Notes under the pieces: model-generated
Seen by the model: only the letters and a program-made list of their open reading frames with translations
Databases searched by the model: none
Told to the model about the DNA's origin: nothing
Translations under genes and position numbers: made by a program
Shown here: positions 8,396 through 16,272 of the stretch, piece after piece
Layout: every line of letters begins with the position of its first letter
How positions within the stretch are numbered: the first letter of the stretch is position 1
From: a bacterium
Lineage (GTDB): Bacteria > SZUA-182 > DTGQ01 > JAFGSM01
Length of the DNA: 40,906 bases
Reading direction: 5' to 3'
NCBI GenBank assembly: GCA_016934595.1
Contig: JAFGSM010000104.1
Location: 1-40,906 of the forward strand

Positions 8396-8492
8396 AAAAT
8401 CCTGGATTCCGGCCTTCGCCGGGATGACAAAAAATGTTATTTTTCATCCCCCTTTGTGAATCAAAGATTCATGGGCGTTTCATTTGAAAATC
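8396..8492. repeat. Family A mosaic palindromic repeat, copy A3, with REP-like arm
   Basis: It begins GAAAATCCTGGATTCCGG and carries three hairpins: CCGGC-CTTC-GCCGG (8409-8422), an A/T hairpin with AAAAAT and ATTTTT arms (about 8431-8445), and TGAATC-AAA-GATTCA (8457-8471). It then reads ATGGGCGTTTCATTTGAAAATC. The last hairpin and linker match copy A1. The first part looks like the common bacterial REP-type word TTCCGGCCTTCGCCGG. It supplies the ribosome-binding region of the radical-SAM gene that starts at 8392. Confidence 0.75.
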
Positions 8493-8522
8493 TTTTTTAT
8501 TCTCTGTCTTCACGCTAAATTA

Positions 8523-10241
8523 TTACAGGTATCCCAGATTCTTTAACCTCTCCTTTATTTGTTTCTGATCATCCTGGGAATAATCGCACCCTCCTTCTGT
8601 TTTTATTCTTCCGTAATCATCAGGGCAACTCTCATATTCGACAGGATTCCCCCTGATAAAGGCTTCATCTATCGCCTCAGTCAGCACACGGCCATCGATA
8701 TCGGCGCTTACCGGCAACCCCGCAAGGAAAAGGCATGTAGGTGCAACATCTGTTACGTCCGCATCTTTAAGTGTTACCCCTTTGCGAATGTTCTTTCCGC
8801 TCAAAATGATTATCCCATCCGGGCGGTGTGTGCCTGTAATCTGCAAAAACTCCTTCCCATCCTTTACCCTGCCCATAAAATCCCCATCCTTGAACAACAT
8901 GGATGAACCCCTGTTTTCAGGAAAGGAGAAAGCGCCGCTATATGAAAAAACGATATCAGGGGACTCGGACAAAAACGGCCCTGAGTAGACATCCTGTTTT
9001 TTGCATACACACTGAAAGACTGGAAGCCCTGTGTCAGGGTCATTTATCCCTTTAAGAAGGGCTACAATGTCATCGCATACCTTTTCATATTCCTCCCCTG
9101 CCTCCACAATCCCTGTTCCAAAACGGTACTTTCTGTTTATCCATACAAGTCCCATAGGCTCATCTGCAAACGCCTTTGTCTTTTCCCAATCGATATTCGA
9201 AAAATGGAGGCATGAGAATGCCTTCCCCCTCAAAAACGGAAAAAGGGCCTTCAACCTTTGCTGATGCTTAGGGGACAACCGCCTCCTTGAAAGATCAGAT
9301 GCAATACGCCTTATCGAACCGAGCCTCGAGGCCATCCCTTTTCCGCCTTGATGGGTTTTATATTTCAGCAGTCCATGAATATTGAGCAATCTGTTGACAG
9401 ATATGACATTAGGGCTTCGGGGGCCGAAACCGTGATCCGAGACAACAGCGAGACTGGCGTCCGCTGAAAGCCCTGCGGCTATTTCGCCTGCCAGTGAATC
9501 TATCAGCCTGTATGTATCCAAAACGGCATTTCGTATCCTATGATGGGTGTTTTTTGGGAAAAAAGGATAGCCGCTGTCCATATCCCCCCAGAATTTGTGC
9601 TGAATGCGGTCAGCAGCGACAAAGACGACCATGAAAAAATCCCATGGATATTTCTTTAGAAGATATGAAGCCACCCGGCACCTGAGCCTTGCAATCTCGT
9701 GGACTTCGGCGATATATTCCATCTTCCCTTTTTCGCTCAGCTCCGTCCATGTGGTGGCAGTCTCCGGTTCGATCCTGTATCTCCCAAACCTTTCATTCAG
9801 CTCCTTTTTCAGTGATTCAGGATATGTAAACCCCTTGTCTGCATTAGGGGTGTCCATCCCTGATATCATAATGCCGTCCACCTCTTCAGGGGGGTAGGTT
9901 AGGGGGACGTTTATCACGCAAACCTTTCGCCCATGCCTTCCAAAGACATCCCATATTGAGGAAGAAGCCTTTGTGAGGCTGTTTGTGATCCTTATCCTTG
10001 CTATATCTGTGCCGGGGGAAGTAAAACCGAAGACCCTGTGTTTTCCGGGATTCTTCCCTGTCACTATGGATGTCCAGGCTGGGGCGCTGTTGTCAGGGAT
10101 AGATGATTTTAAAATGCCATGAGAGCCATTGAATATAATGCCCTGAATATTCGGAAGATATCCCCGTGCTGCCCAGGGTTTTATGAGATCGAAGGTAGCG
10201 CCGTCTATGCCGATGATACAGATCCTGTTCTTTTCCTTCAT
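8523..10241 (-). CDS. AP-superfamily phosphohydrolase/phosphomutase-like protein (COG3379 type), paralog 1
   Basis: A 572-residue member of the alkaline phosphatase superfamily, related to type I phosphodiesterases and cofactor-independent phosphoglycerate mutases. All expected active-site positions are present: Asp13 in GIDGATFD, the nucleophile region NSAPAWTSIVTG (Ser52 aligns with the NPP nucleophile Thr), a D-x-x-x-H pair in AADRIQHKFW, the DH pair in VVSDHGFGP, and the late His in GTHRPDGIIILSG. There is no signal peptide, so it should act in the cytosol. It ends with IKERLKNLGYL, a tail shared by all four paralogs here. Its ATG overlaps the previous gene's TAA by one base (TAATG), implying translational coupling. 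The substrate is unknown; a sugar-phosphate, nucleotide-sugar or polyprenyl-phosphate ester would fit the context (inference). Confidence 0.88.
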   Translation of the reverse strand: MKEKNRICIIGIDGATFDLIKPWAARGYLPNIQGIIFNGSHGILKSSIPDNSAPAWTSIVTGKNPGKHRVFGFTSPGTDIARIRITNSLTKASSSIWDVFGRHGRKVCVINVPLTYPPEEVDGIMISGMDTPNADKGFTYPESLKKELNERFGRYRIEPETATTWTELSEKGKMEYIAEVHEIARLRCRVASYLLKKYPWDFFMVVFVAADRIQHKFWGDMDSGYPFFPKNTHHRIRNAVLDTYRLIDSLAGEIAAGLSADASLAVVSDHGFGPRSPNVISVNRLLNIHGLLKYKTHQGGKGMASRLGSIRRIASDLSRRRLSPKHQQRLKALFPFLRGKAFSCLHFSNIDWEKTKAFADEPMGLVWINRKYRFGTGIVEAGEEYEKVCDDIVALLKGINDPDTGLPVFQCVCKKQDVYSGPFLSESPDIVFSYSGAFSFPENRGSSMLFKDGDFMGRVKDGKEFLQITGTHRPDGIIILSGKNIRKGVTLKDADVTDVAPTCLFLAGLPVSADIDGRVLTEAIDEAFIRGNPVEYESCPDDYGRIKTEGGCDYSQDDQKQIKERLKNLGYL

Positions 10242-11953
10242 TAAATATACCCCAGGGATTTAAGCCTGTCTTTGAGATCTTCCTCATCCCCGGGAGATAC
10301 TTCGACCTCCCTCGGCCTGTAACTATCCTGTTTGTCAGAGGAAAATCTGATCTCATTAGCCTTCAGGAAATCAGCGGTAAATATCTCCTTCAACACCCTT
10401 CCGTCCATATCCTCAGGGATTTCTTCGCCCATCGCATAAAGGATCGTAGGCGCCATATCTATAATGCTGGCGTTCTCCACATGATTTCCACTTTTTATCC
10501 CGCGGCCTAAGGCAATGAGTATCCCGTCAGGCTTATGGTCCCCTGAATTCTGGGACATGGCGGCCCTTGAAGTCTCCTCAGGGGTCAACCTTGACAAAAA
10601 TTGTCCCGCCTCTTTTCTGCTAAACAGTGGAGATACCTGGGGATTATAGTTATTCCATTCAATTACCAGATCAGGGGCCTTTCCAATCTCGCTTCCATGA
10701 TATATCTCATCCCTCTTATAGACCCTTTTTACAATCGATTCCCCTGACTCGGGATCCCTTGTTTCTTTTAGCCCCTGTGCGATCTCATCGCACAGGTCAT
10801 CATACTCCTTGCCAGGATCCACTGTCCCCAGAGGTTCCCTCCCTTTCAGGTTGACCCATACCGCATTCATAAGCTCATTTGAATATGCCTGTGTGGCGGC
10901 CCAGTCAATGTTTTTTATATCCAGCATGAGATTGCCCTGCTGCATTGCCTTATGAAGATAACGGCGAATAAACCTCCTCTGATTGAGCGACATCCCCCTT
11001 TTTATCCTGTCCAGAAATCTCTTTAATCCCTTTATCAAAATCCCTTTTATACGTTCGGACATTCCGGAATCTTCATTGAGATTAAGATACCCTTTTGCCA
11101 GCAGCCATCTGTTAAGATAAACGGTTTTGACACTCCTTATCCCCATGCCATGGTCAGACATCACAAACAGGGTGGTGTCCTCATCCATTTGACCGAGTAT
11201 CTCTCCAAGCCTCTGATCAAGGTCCATATATACATCATAGATGGCGTCCTTGAAAGGCTCAGCCTCTTCAGGGTTGTAATGGGGATGGTTGCGGTCCATA
11301 TATTTCCAGAAACGGTGCTGAATCCTGTCTGTAGCAGTAAATACAAGGATAAAAAGGTCAGGCGGGAGCTTGTCAAAAAGGTATTTCGCGCACATCCATC
11401 TTGTCTGGATCACATCACGTACGGCCTTGACAAACCTGGCCCTTTCCTGGTCATTTCTGAACCCGACAATCCTTGCCTCCTCGCTTTCAATTACATATTC
11501 AGCTACATTTTTCTTAAGCTCCTGGGCCAAATCCTCAGGCCATGTGAAGGGGCAGCCTGAGCTTGGGGTATCCAAACCGGATATCATAAAACCATTCACC
11601 ATGTCAGGAGGAAACGTGCCTGGCACATTTATAACGCCTGCCTTCCTTCCCTTGTCACTCAATATCATCCACAGGGGCTTGCCTGTCCGCGTTATGCTGT
11701 GTGTAAACCTGACCCTGTAAGAGCCAGGGGCCCTCTCTGTAAAAAAATAGACCCCGTGTTTTCCGGGATTCATGCCTGTTGAAAAAGAGCTCCATGCAGG
11801 GGCGCTGTTGGCAGGTATGACACTGGCCAGGGTTCCGTGCGATCCCTTTTTTATCATACTTGCAAGGTGTGGGAGTTTCCCTTTATCAATCAACGGATTT
11901 ATTACATCAAACGTCGCACCGTCCCAGCCTATCACAATAACCTTTTTTGCCAT
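10241..11953 (-). CDS. AP-superfamily phosphohydrolase/phosphomutase-like protein, paralog 2
   Basis: A 570-residue protein, homologous end to end with its neighbour at 8523. Active-site signatures: GWDGATFDVINP near the N-terminus, NSAPAWSSFSTGMNPGKHG, ATDRIQHRFW, FVMSDHGMGIRS and GDHKPDGILIALG. The middle (about residues 300-400) has the same WVNLKGREPLG block seen in paralogs 3 and 4, where paralog 1 has WINRKYRFGTG. No signal peptide or membrane segment is seen. The C-terminal tail is LKDRLKSLGYI. The gene starts with ATG 11953 exactly abutting the stop of the radical-SAM gene, with AGGAAAGG inside that gene's end, and its own stop overlaps the next ATG. Two adjacent paralogs, both with complete active sites, suggest different substrates or a heteromeric enzyme rather than redundancy. 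Confidence 0.88.
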   Translation of the reverse strand: MAKKVIVIGWDGATFDVINPLIDKGKLPHLASMIKKGSHGTLASVIPANSAPAWSSFSTGMNPGKHGVYFFTERAPGSYRVRFTHSITRTGKPLWMILSDKGRKAGVINVPGTFPPDMVNGFMISGLDTPSSGCPFTWPEDLAQELKKNVAEYVIESEEARIVGFRNDQERARFVKAVRDVIQTRWMCAKYLFDKLPPDLFILVFTATDRIQHRFWKYMDRNHPHYNPEEAEPFKDAIYDVYMDLDQRLGEILGQMDEDTTLFVMSDHGMGIRSVKTVYLNRWLLAKGYLNLNEDSGMSERIKGILIKGLKRFLDRIKRGMSLNQRRFIRRYLHKAMQQGNLMLDIKNIDWAATQAYSNELMNAVWVNLKGREPLGTVDPGKEYDDLCDEIAQGLKETRDPESGESIVKRVYKRDEIYHGSEIGKAPDLVIEWNNYNPQVSPLFSRKEAGQFLSRLTPEETSRAAMSQNSGDHKPDGILIALGRGIKSGNHVENASIIDMAPTILYAMGEEIPEDMDGRVLKEIFTADFLKANEIRFSSDKQDSYRPREVEVSPGDEEDLKDRLKSLGYI

Positions 11954-13315
11954 TCAGACCGACCTTTCCTCAGCGTGTATGGCCGCTTCGTGCGGCCTTT
12001 TTCTCCCGAACCCCATTATCATCTGAGCGATGTTTCTTGTCCTGACCAATCCGCTCAATACCGTCTCTATATACATGGCCGGCCTATACTGGTAAAATAC
12101 CGGCCTGACCAGATCGGTATTTTTATCGCAGGCATTTTCGGATATCGCAATTTTAAGGATCTTTGTGTAAGGCTCTATCCTTATAGGCACAAGTCCGAAT
12201 CCGATCAATCTCTTTCCTAATGCCGCCTTTGCCCTCAAATAAAGCATAAGTATCCTGAAAAATGTCCAAAGGTCCTGGCCAGGCGGGGTCCTGAAAAAAC
12301 TGACCCCTATCCTTGCGCCTTTCACCTTTCTAATGATGCGGAAGGCGTTGTTTATATCCTCTACGGAGACCGTTTTACCCAATGATTTCAATGTGGTTTC
12401 GGAATAGCCATCGGGCGAGAACAGAAAATTTTCGCACCCTGCGTTATAGGCCAGCCTTATAAAATCCTCGGATATATGCTTCTCATTGAAATATGCGAAC
12501 CATTTGATATGAAGCCCCCTTCGGATCATTTCACGGCAAATATCCTCTGCATGCCCCAGCGGGATGTTAAAGACGGAATCCACAAACATGAATTTGTCAA
12601 AATGCCACCTGTCCTGGATCTCCTGAATCTCATCCACCACCTTCACATGATCCCTGCTCCTGATTGTCCGGCCATTCAGAAAGGGATATGTGCAATATGC
12701 GCAATCAAGCACGCACCCCCTTTTCGCCTGAACACCCATACTGGCCTTCCCGTGTATCATATACCGGTCGACTGGGAAATAATCCCGTTTTGGAGAAGGC
12801 AGACTGCCGAAATCGGGCATCTCACGTTTCTCCGTAAAAAAAACCCGGCCGCCTTTGCGGTAAAAAATTCCACGCACATTCTCAGGATGGTTAAGGTTTT
12901 TTAATAATTCAGGGAATGTCTCCTCCGCCTCAAGATAGACCCCGTAATCAAATTCAGGAAACATCTCCATGATATCCTTCGCAAAGATGGAAAAACCTGA
13001 GCCTCCTATCACCATCCTTTTCCCAGGGGCAATCCTTTTTATCAGATCTATTTGAGGCCTTAAAAATTCCAGATAGAAAACAAGCTTCCTTGTATGCTGT
13101 GAATCTATATTCCGCAAAGATACGCCGATCAGGTCAGGATCAAATGTCTTGAGCCTTTTCTCAAGGGAGGCTGCCGCATCCTTCTCTACATTAGGATCAA
13201 ACGCCTCGACTTTATGTCCATGAGCCTCGGCAGCAGTAGCCACGTAGCAGATGCCTATGGGGAATACCCTTTCTGCTTGTCCTTTCTGGTCTGCCTGTAT
13301 AAAAAATATCTTCAT
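11954..13315 (-). CDS. B12-binding-domain radical SAM protein
   Basis: A 453-residue protein. The N-terminal region MKIFFIQADQ, GICYVATAAEAHGHKVEAFDP and MVIGGSGFSIFAKDIMEM is a cobalamin-binding-like Rossmann domain, closing with GVYLEAEETFPELL. The cluster motif is CVLDCAYC in KRGCVLDCAYCTYPF. The TIM-barrel core continues with DKFMFVDSVFNIP and CENFLFSPDGYSETTL. Length and order are normal for the class. Its ATG lies within a 4-bp ATGA overlap with the upstream acyltransferase gene and its stop abuts the next AP gene, so it is in the middle of a coupled five-gene block. That tight coupling is the best hint that it acts in one pathway with the AP and LPLAT enzymes. Substrate unknown. Confidence 0.87.
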   Translation of the reverse strand: MKIFFIQADQKGQAERVFPIGICYVATAAEAHGHKVEAFDPNVEKDAAASLEKRLKTFDPDLIGVSLRNIDSQHTRKLVFYLEFLRPQIDLIKRIAPGKRMVIGGSGFSIFAKDIMEMFPEFDYGVYLEAEETFPELLKNLNHPENVRGIFYRKGGRVFFTEKREMPDFGSLPSPKRDYFPVDRYMIHGKASMGVQAKRGCVLDCAYCTYPFLNGRTIRSRDHVKVVDEIQEIQDRWHFDKFMFVDSVFNIPLGHAEDICREMIRRGLHIKWFAYFNEKHISEDFIRLAYNAGCENFLFSPDGYSETTLKSLGKTVSVEDINNAFRIIRKVKGARIGVSFFRTPPGQDLWTFFRILMLYLRAKAALGKRLIGFGLVPIRIEPYTKILKIAISENACDKNTDLVRPVFYQYRPAMYIETVLSGLVRTRNIAQMIMGFGRKRPHEAAIHAEERSV

Positions 13316-14394
13316 TTTATTCCGTCCTCTTCAATAAACATAGGGATATCTCCCTTCCTGACCCCCAGGCTCATCTGCCAGAGGTATTTTGCATAATTGG
13401 CCGGATATCTTTTTATATAACCTTCAAGCGCCGCAACATAGGCGGACAGGCAACCCCTTATCCTTGCCTCTTCTGTGGAGTCCACATCTCCATCCATATC
13501 AATCCGGTTCATTATCACTATCCGGCTTGTATTGTCTTTATTCCTCAGTGTAAATACAGGAAATATCGGAGAACCGTTCCTTATGCCCATTTTTACAGGC
13601 CCTGTCAAAAACCTGGCCATTAAACCAAGAAAGGGAAATTCCATAAACCTCTTCCCTATCCTTCCATCCCCTGTCACCATTAATATCCCATTATCCCGAA
13701 GGGTCCGGACTGCATCCCTTGCCGGACCTCTCGCAGGGATAAACCTGCACGGCAGGGCATCCTGCCGATTAAAGCGCATCGACATATTCCTTATGCGCAA
13801 TGGAGATGTTGGTCTTGCGGCATCCTTCAAATCCCCCGGAGGATGACGGTCTGCGATCTGACTTATCCTGAACCCCCTGTAGCCTAAAGCGGGCATTATA
13901 ATCTCATTATTCCCGAAATGAGACAACAGCAGTATCGCCCCTTTTCCATCCTCAAGCACCCTCTTCAAACGATCTATTCCGGCAATAGCAGTCATCTCCT
14001 CGATATTCCTCTTGTTTAGATGGGGATAAAGCAAAGTCTCCATCTGAAACCTGCAATTTTCAATAAAACTCTCCTTGACGATCCTTCTCAAATAGTCTCC
14101 GGATAAAGAAAGACCAGGAAACCTTTTCAATGCATACTCTGTTTGCCTTCTTCTTTTCCTGCCAGTGAAATAAAGCATCCTGCCCAGTATCCCGGAGACA
14201 TAATACAGCAGGGAAACCGGTGCCAAAGGCACAAAGAATTGAGTCAGCCTCCAAAAAAGGTATTCATTTAGATCCAGACAAAAATCAAAAAGACCGTTTA
14301 TGTTTTCAAACAAGGATCTCTTCAATGCCTCCATAGAAAATCCGAGGCATCCTCCAAACTTGGGGCAGGCCGCCGGATCACAGGTTAGGTTCAT
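13312..14394 (-). CDS. Lysophospholipid/lipid A-type acyltransferase (LPLAT), second copy
   Basis: A 360-residue LpxL-like acyltransferase. The catalytic motif is intact: LLLSHFGNNE gives HX4E near residue 158. Other family blocks follow: the DAVRTLRDNGILMVTGDGRIG block, FLTGPVKMGIRNGSPIFPVFTL, and a C-terminal YIKRYPANYAKYLWQM. An N-terminal extension carries three Cys (CDPAACPKFGGC) ahead of the first amphipathic segment, which is unusual for the family. ATG 14394 overlaps the preceding AP gene's stop as ATGA and has GGGG at good spacing, supporting the long start. It probably attaches an acyl chain to a lipid or glycolipid at the inner membrane. Unlike its paralog at 5905, its acidic catalytic residue is present. 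Confidence 0.84.
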   Translation of the reverse strand: MNLTCDPAACPKFGGCLGFSMEALKRSLFENINGLFDFCLDLNEYLFWRLTQFFVPLAPVSLLYYVSGILGRMLYFTGRKRRRQTEYALKRFPGLSLSGDYLRRIVKESFIENCRFQMETLLYPHLNKRNIEEMTAIAGIDRLKRVLEDGKGAILLLSHFGNNEIIMPALGYRGFRISQIADRHPPGDLKDAARPTSPLRIRNMSMRFNRQDALPCRFIPARGPARDAVRTLRDNGILMVTGDGRIGKRFMEFPFLGLMARFLTGPVKMGIRNGSPIFPVFTLRNKDNTSRIVIMNRIDMDGDVDSTEEARIRGCLSAYVAALEGYIKRYPANYAKYLWQMSLGVRKGDIPMFIEEDGIK

Positions 14395-16106
14395 TCTATA
14401 TACCCCAGGCCCTTCAGCCTTTCCTTTATCGCCTCTGACTCGGATATGGTGAAATCTCCTTTTTTAGAAATTGTCTCAGCCTCATTGTCTTTATCCGATA
14501 TCCTTTCAGGATTCTGGCTGATAAATCCTTTTTTTATGATGCCTTTAAGAATTTTACCATCAAGTCCTCCAGGCAATTCCAATCCCATTAAATATAATAT
14601 AGTTGGGGTAATATCCATGATGTCTGTATCTTCGATCCCGAGCCCTGAATTAATATCAGGCCCTGATGCTATGATGATGCCGTTATCAGCATGTTTGCCG
14701 AAGATAAACCCCTTATAGTCCCTCACAGGATCAAATATCTCTTTGGTCTGCCTAACCTCAAACTCCTTTGGAAGGCCGACCCCTGTGACAAAATGATCAT
14801 CAAAACTGACTATGATATCCGCAGATCTATCAACAAAAGGCCCATGATAAACATCGCTTCGTTTCATAGCCCTCTTCACAACCTTTCTCCCTGTTTTTGG
14901 ATCATACCAGGCATTAAGCCTGCAGATGATCTCTTCGCAAATCCTCTCATATTCCTCTTCATCCACTATGCCGAGCGGTTCCCTCCCCTTTAGATTGATC
15001 CAAATCTCAGGTCTTGCGTGAGGGCTGTATGCCCTGCTTTTACCCCATTCTATGTCGGGATAATACCTTTCAGACGCAATATTTCCGAGGGCCTTGAAAA
15101 AATGCCTTTTCAAAAAATGCCGAAAACATCCGCCCGTATAGGTATCTGCAATATCGATCATGCCTTTTCCCAGCTTTTTTATATGGTGTTTGAACCTGGA
15201 CGATACGCTTATACCCTCATCCCTGCGGGACAGATATCCTGTCTTCTCTAAAAAAAGGTTCAGAAACCTTGGCCCTAACTCGGCAGGCGCAGAACCATGA
15301 TCGGATACAACAAAGACATTGGTATTCCTATGTATTGAATCCATTATTTGTCCGACAGAGCTATCGATCTCGTCATATATCTTAAAGATGGCGCCGCCGT
15401 ATTTTTCGGCAAGCCTTTTATCAAAAAAGGGATATTCAGGGTCAAGATATCTCCAATAGTGGTGCTGGACATTATCTATGACACGGAAAACCGCCATGAA
15501 GAAATCCCAGGGGCGGTTATTCAGCAGATATTTTACTGCCTTTGTACGCTGTTTGACCGTATCTATGCCTGCTTCTATCCCGCCTTGCAAATCCCCCCTC
15601 CTGATCTTTCTTCCCATATCACACTCGATCGTATATGCCCCTGTGTATCTGATCAGCTCCTGGTACAGGCCAGGAGGATAAGAAAAGCCCTCGCTAAGAG
15701 GACTAGGTGTATCAAGCCCGGCAAGCATAAAGCCGTTCACCTTTTTGCTCGGAAAGGTCATGGGCACGTTTATCACTCCCACTATCCTGCCTGAGCTGCC
15801 CAGGATATCCCAGATTTCCCTGCCATGCCTGTGGGCCGCATTGAGAAATTTCAGCCTGAAGCTCCCTTTTATATGTTCGTGAAAGAAAAAAAGCCCGTGC
15901 CTTCCAGGGTTCAAACCTGTCACCATGGACGACCACGCAGCCGCGCTGTTCAGGTTGGGCACGGATTTTAATACCCCAAAGCAGCCTTTGTCTATGAGAT
16001 TTTTAAGATTAGGGAGACTGCCCTCGCTTGTCCATTTTGCGATTAGGTCATAAGTGGCCCCATCCAATCCTATGACAATGGCCTTATTGAATCCCTTTCT
16101 GTTCAT
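14391..16106 (-). CDS. AP-superfamily phosphohydrolase/phosphomutase-like protein, paralog 3
   Basis: A 571-residue paralog of the 8523 and 10241 genes. Signatures: IGLDGATYDLIAKW, LNSAAAWSSMVTGLNPGRHG, VIDNVQHHYW, FVVSDHGSAPAE and GKHADNGIIIASG. All metal and nucleophile positions are kept. The C-terminal tail is IKERLKGLGYIE. No signal peptide is seen, so it should be cytosolic. It heads the coupled block of five genes that runs from 16106 down to 8523, each junction overlapping or abutting. ATG 16106 has AAAGG about eleven bases upstream. Upstream of it is repeat copy A4, so the block probably has its own promoter or a processing point there (inference). Confidence 0.88.
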   Translation of the reverse strand: MNRKGFNKAIVIGLDGATYDLIAKWTSEGSLPNLKNLIDKGCFGVLKSVPNLNSAAAWSSMVTGLNPGRHGLFFFHEHIKGSFRLKFLNAAHRHGREIWDILGSSGRIVGVINVPMTFPSKKVNGFMLAGLDTPSPLSEGFSYPPGLYQELIRYTGAYTIECDMGRKIRRGDLQGGIEAGIDTVKQRTKAVKYLLNNRPWDFFMAVFRVIDNVQHHYWRYLDPEYPFFDKRLAEKYGGAIFKIYDEIDSSVGQIMDSIHRNTNVFVVSDHGSAPAELGPRFLNLFLEKTGYLSRRDEGISVSSRFKHHIKKLGKGMIDIADTYTGGCFRHFLKRHFFKALGNIASERYYPDIEWGKSRAYSPHARPEIWINLKGREPLGIVDEEEYERICEEIICRLNAWYDPKTGRKVVKRAMKRSDVYHGPFVDRSADIIVSFDDHFVTGVGLPKEFEVRQTKEIFDPVRDYKGFIFGKHADNGIIIASGPDINSGLGIEDTDIMDITPTILYLMGLELPGGLDGKILKGIIKKGFISQNPERISDKDNEAETISKKGDFTISESEAIKERLKGLGYIE

Positions 16107-16126
16107 TCGCTTAAAACCTTTTTGGT

Positions 16127-16245
16127 ACGAAAATAGATTCTATTTTCATAATTCGTGGTGCCGCTAAAAAGCGGCATGGGCGTTTACCATAAAAAGACTT
16201 TTTCGTCCCCGTGGGTGAACTACTTGTTCACGAGCATTTAGGAGA
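16127..16245. repeat. Family A mosaic palindromic repeat, tandem double copy A4
   Basis: Unit 1: palindrome GAAAATAGATTCTATTTTC (16129-16147), linker ATAATTCGTGGT, hairpin GCCGCT-AAAA-AGCGGC (16160-16175), then ATGGGCGTTTACC. Unit 2 follows directly with different stems: AAAAAG-A-CTTTTT (16191-16203), linker CGTCCCCGTGG, hairpin GTGAAC-TACTT-GTTCAC (16215-16231), then GAGCATTTAGG. The architecture of hairpin, CGTGG-like linker, hairpin and GGGCGTTT-like linker is repeated while the stem sequences have changed. Confidence 0.8.
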
Positions 16246-16272
16246 AGATTTGCCATCTCGGCCCCAGGCCGT

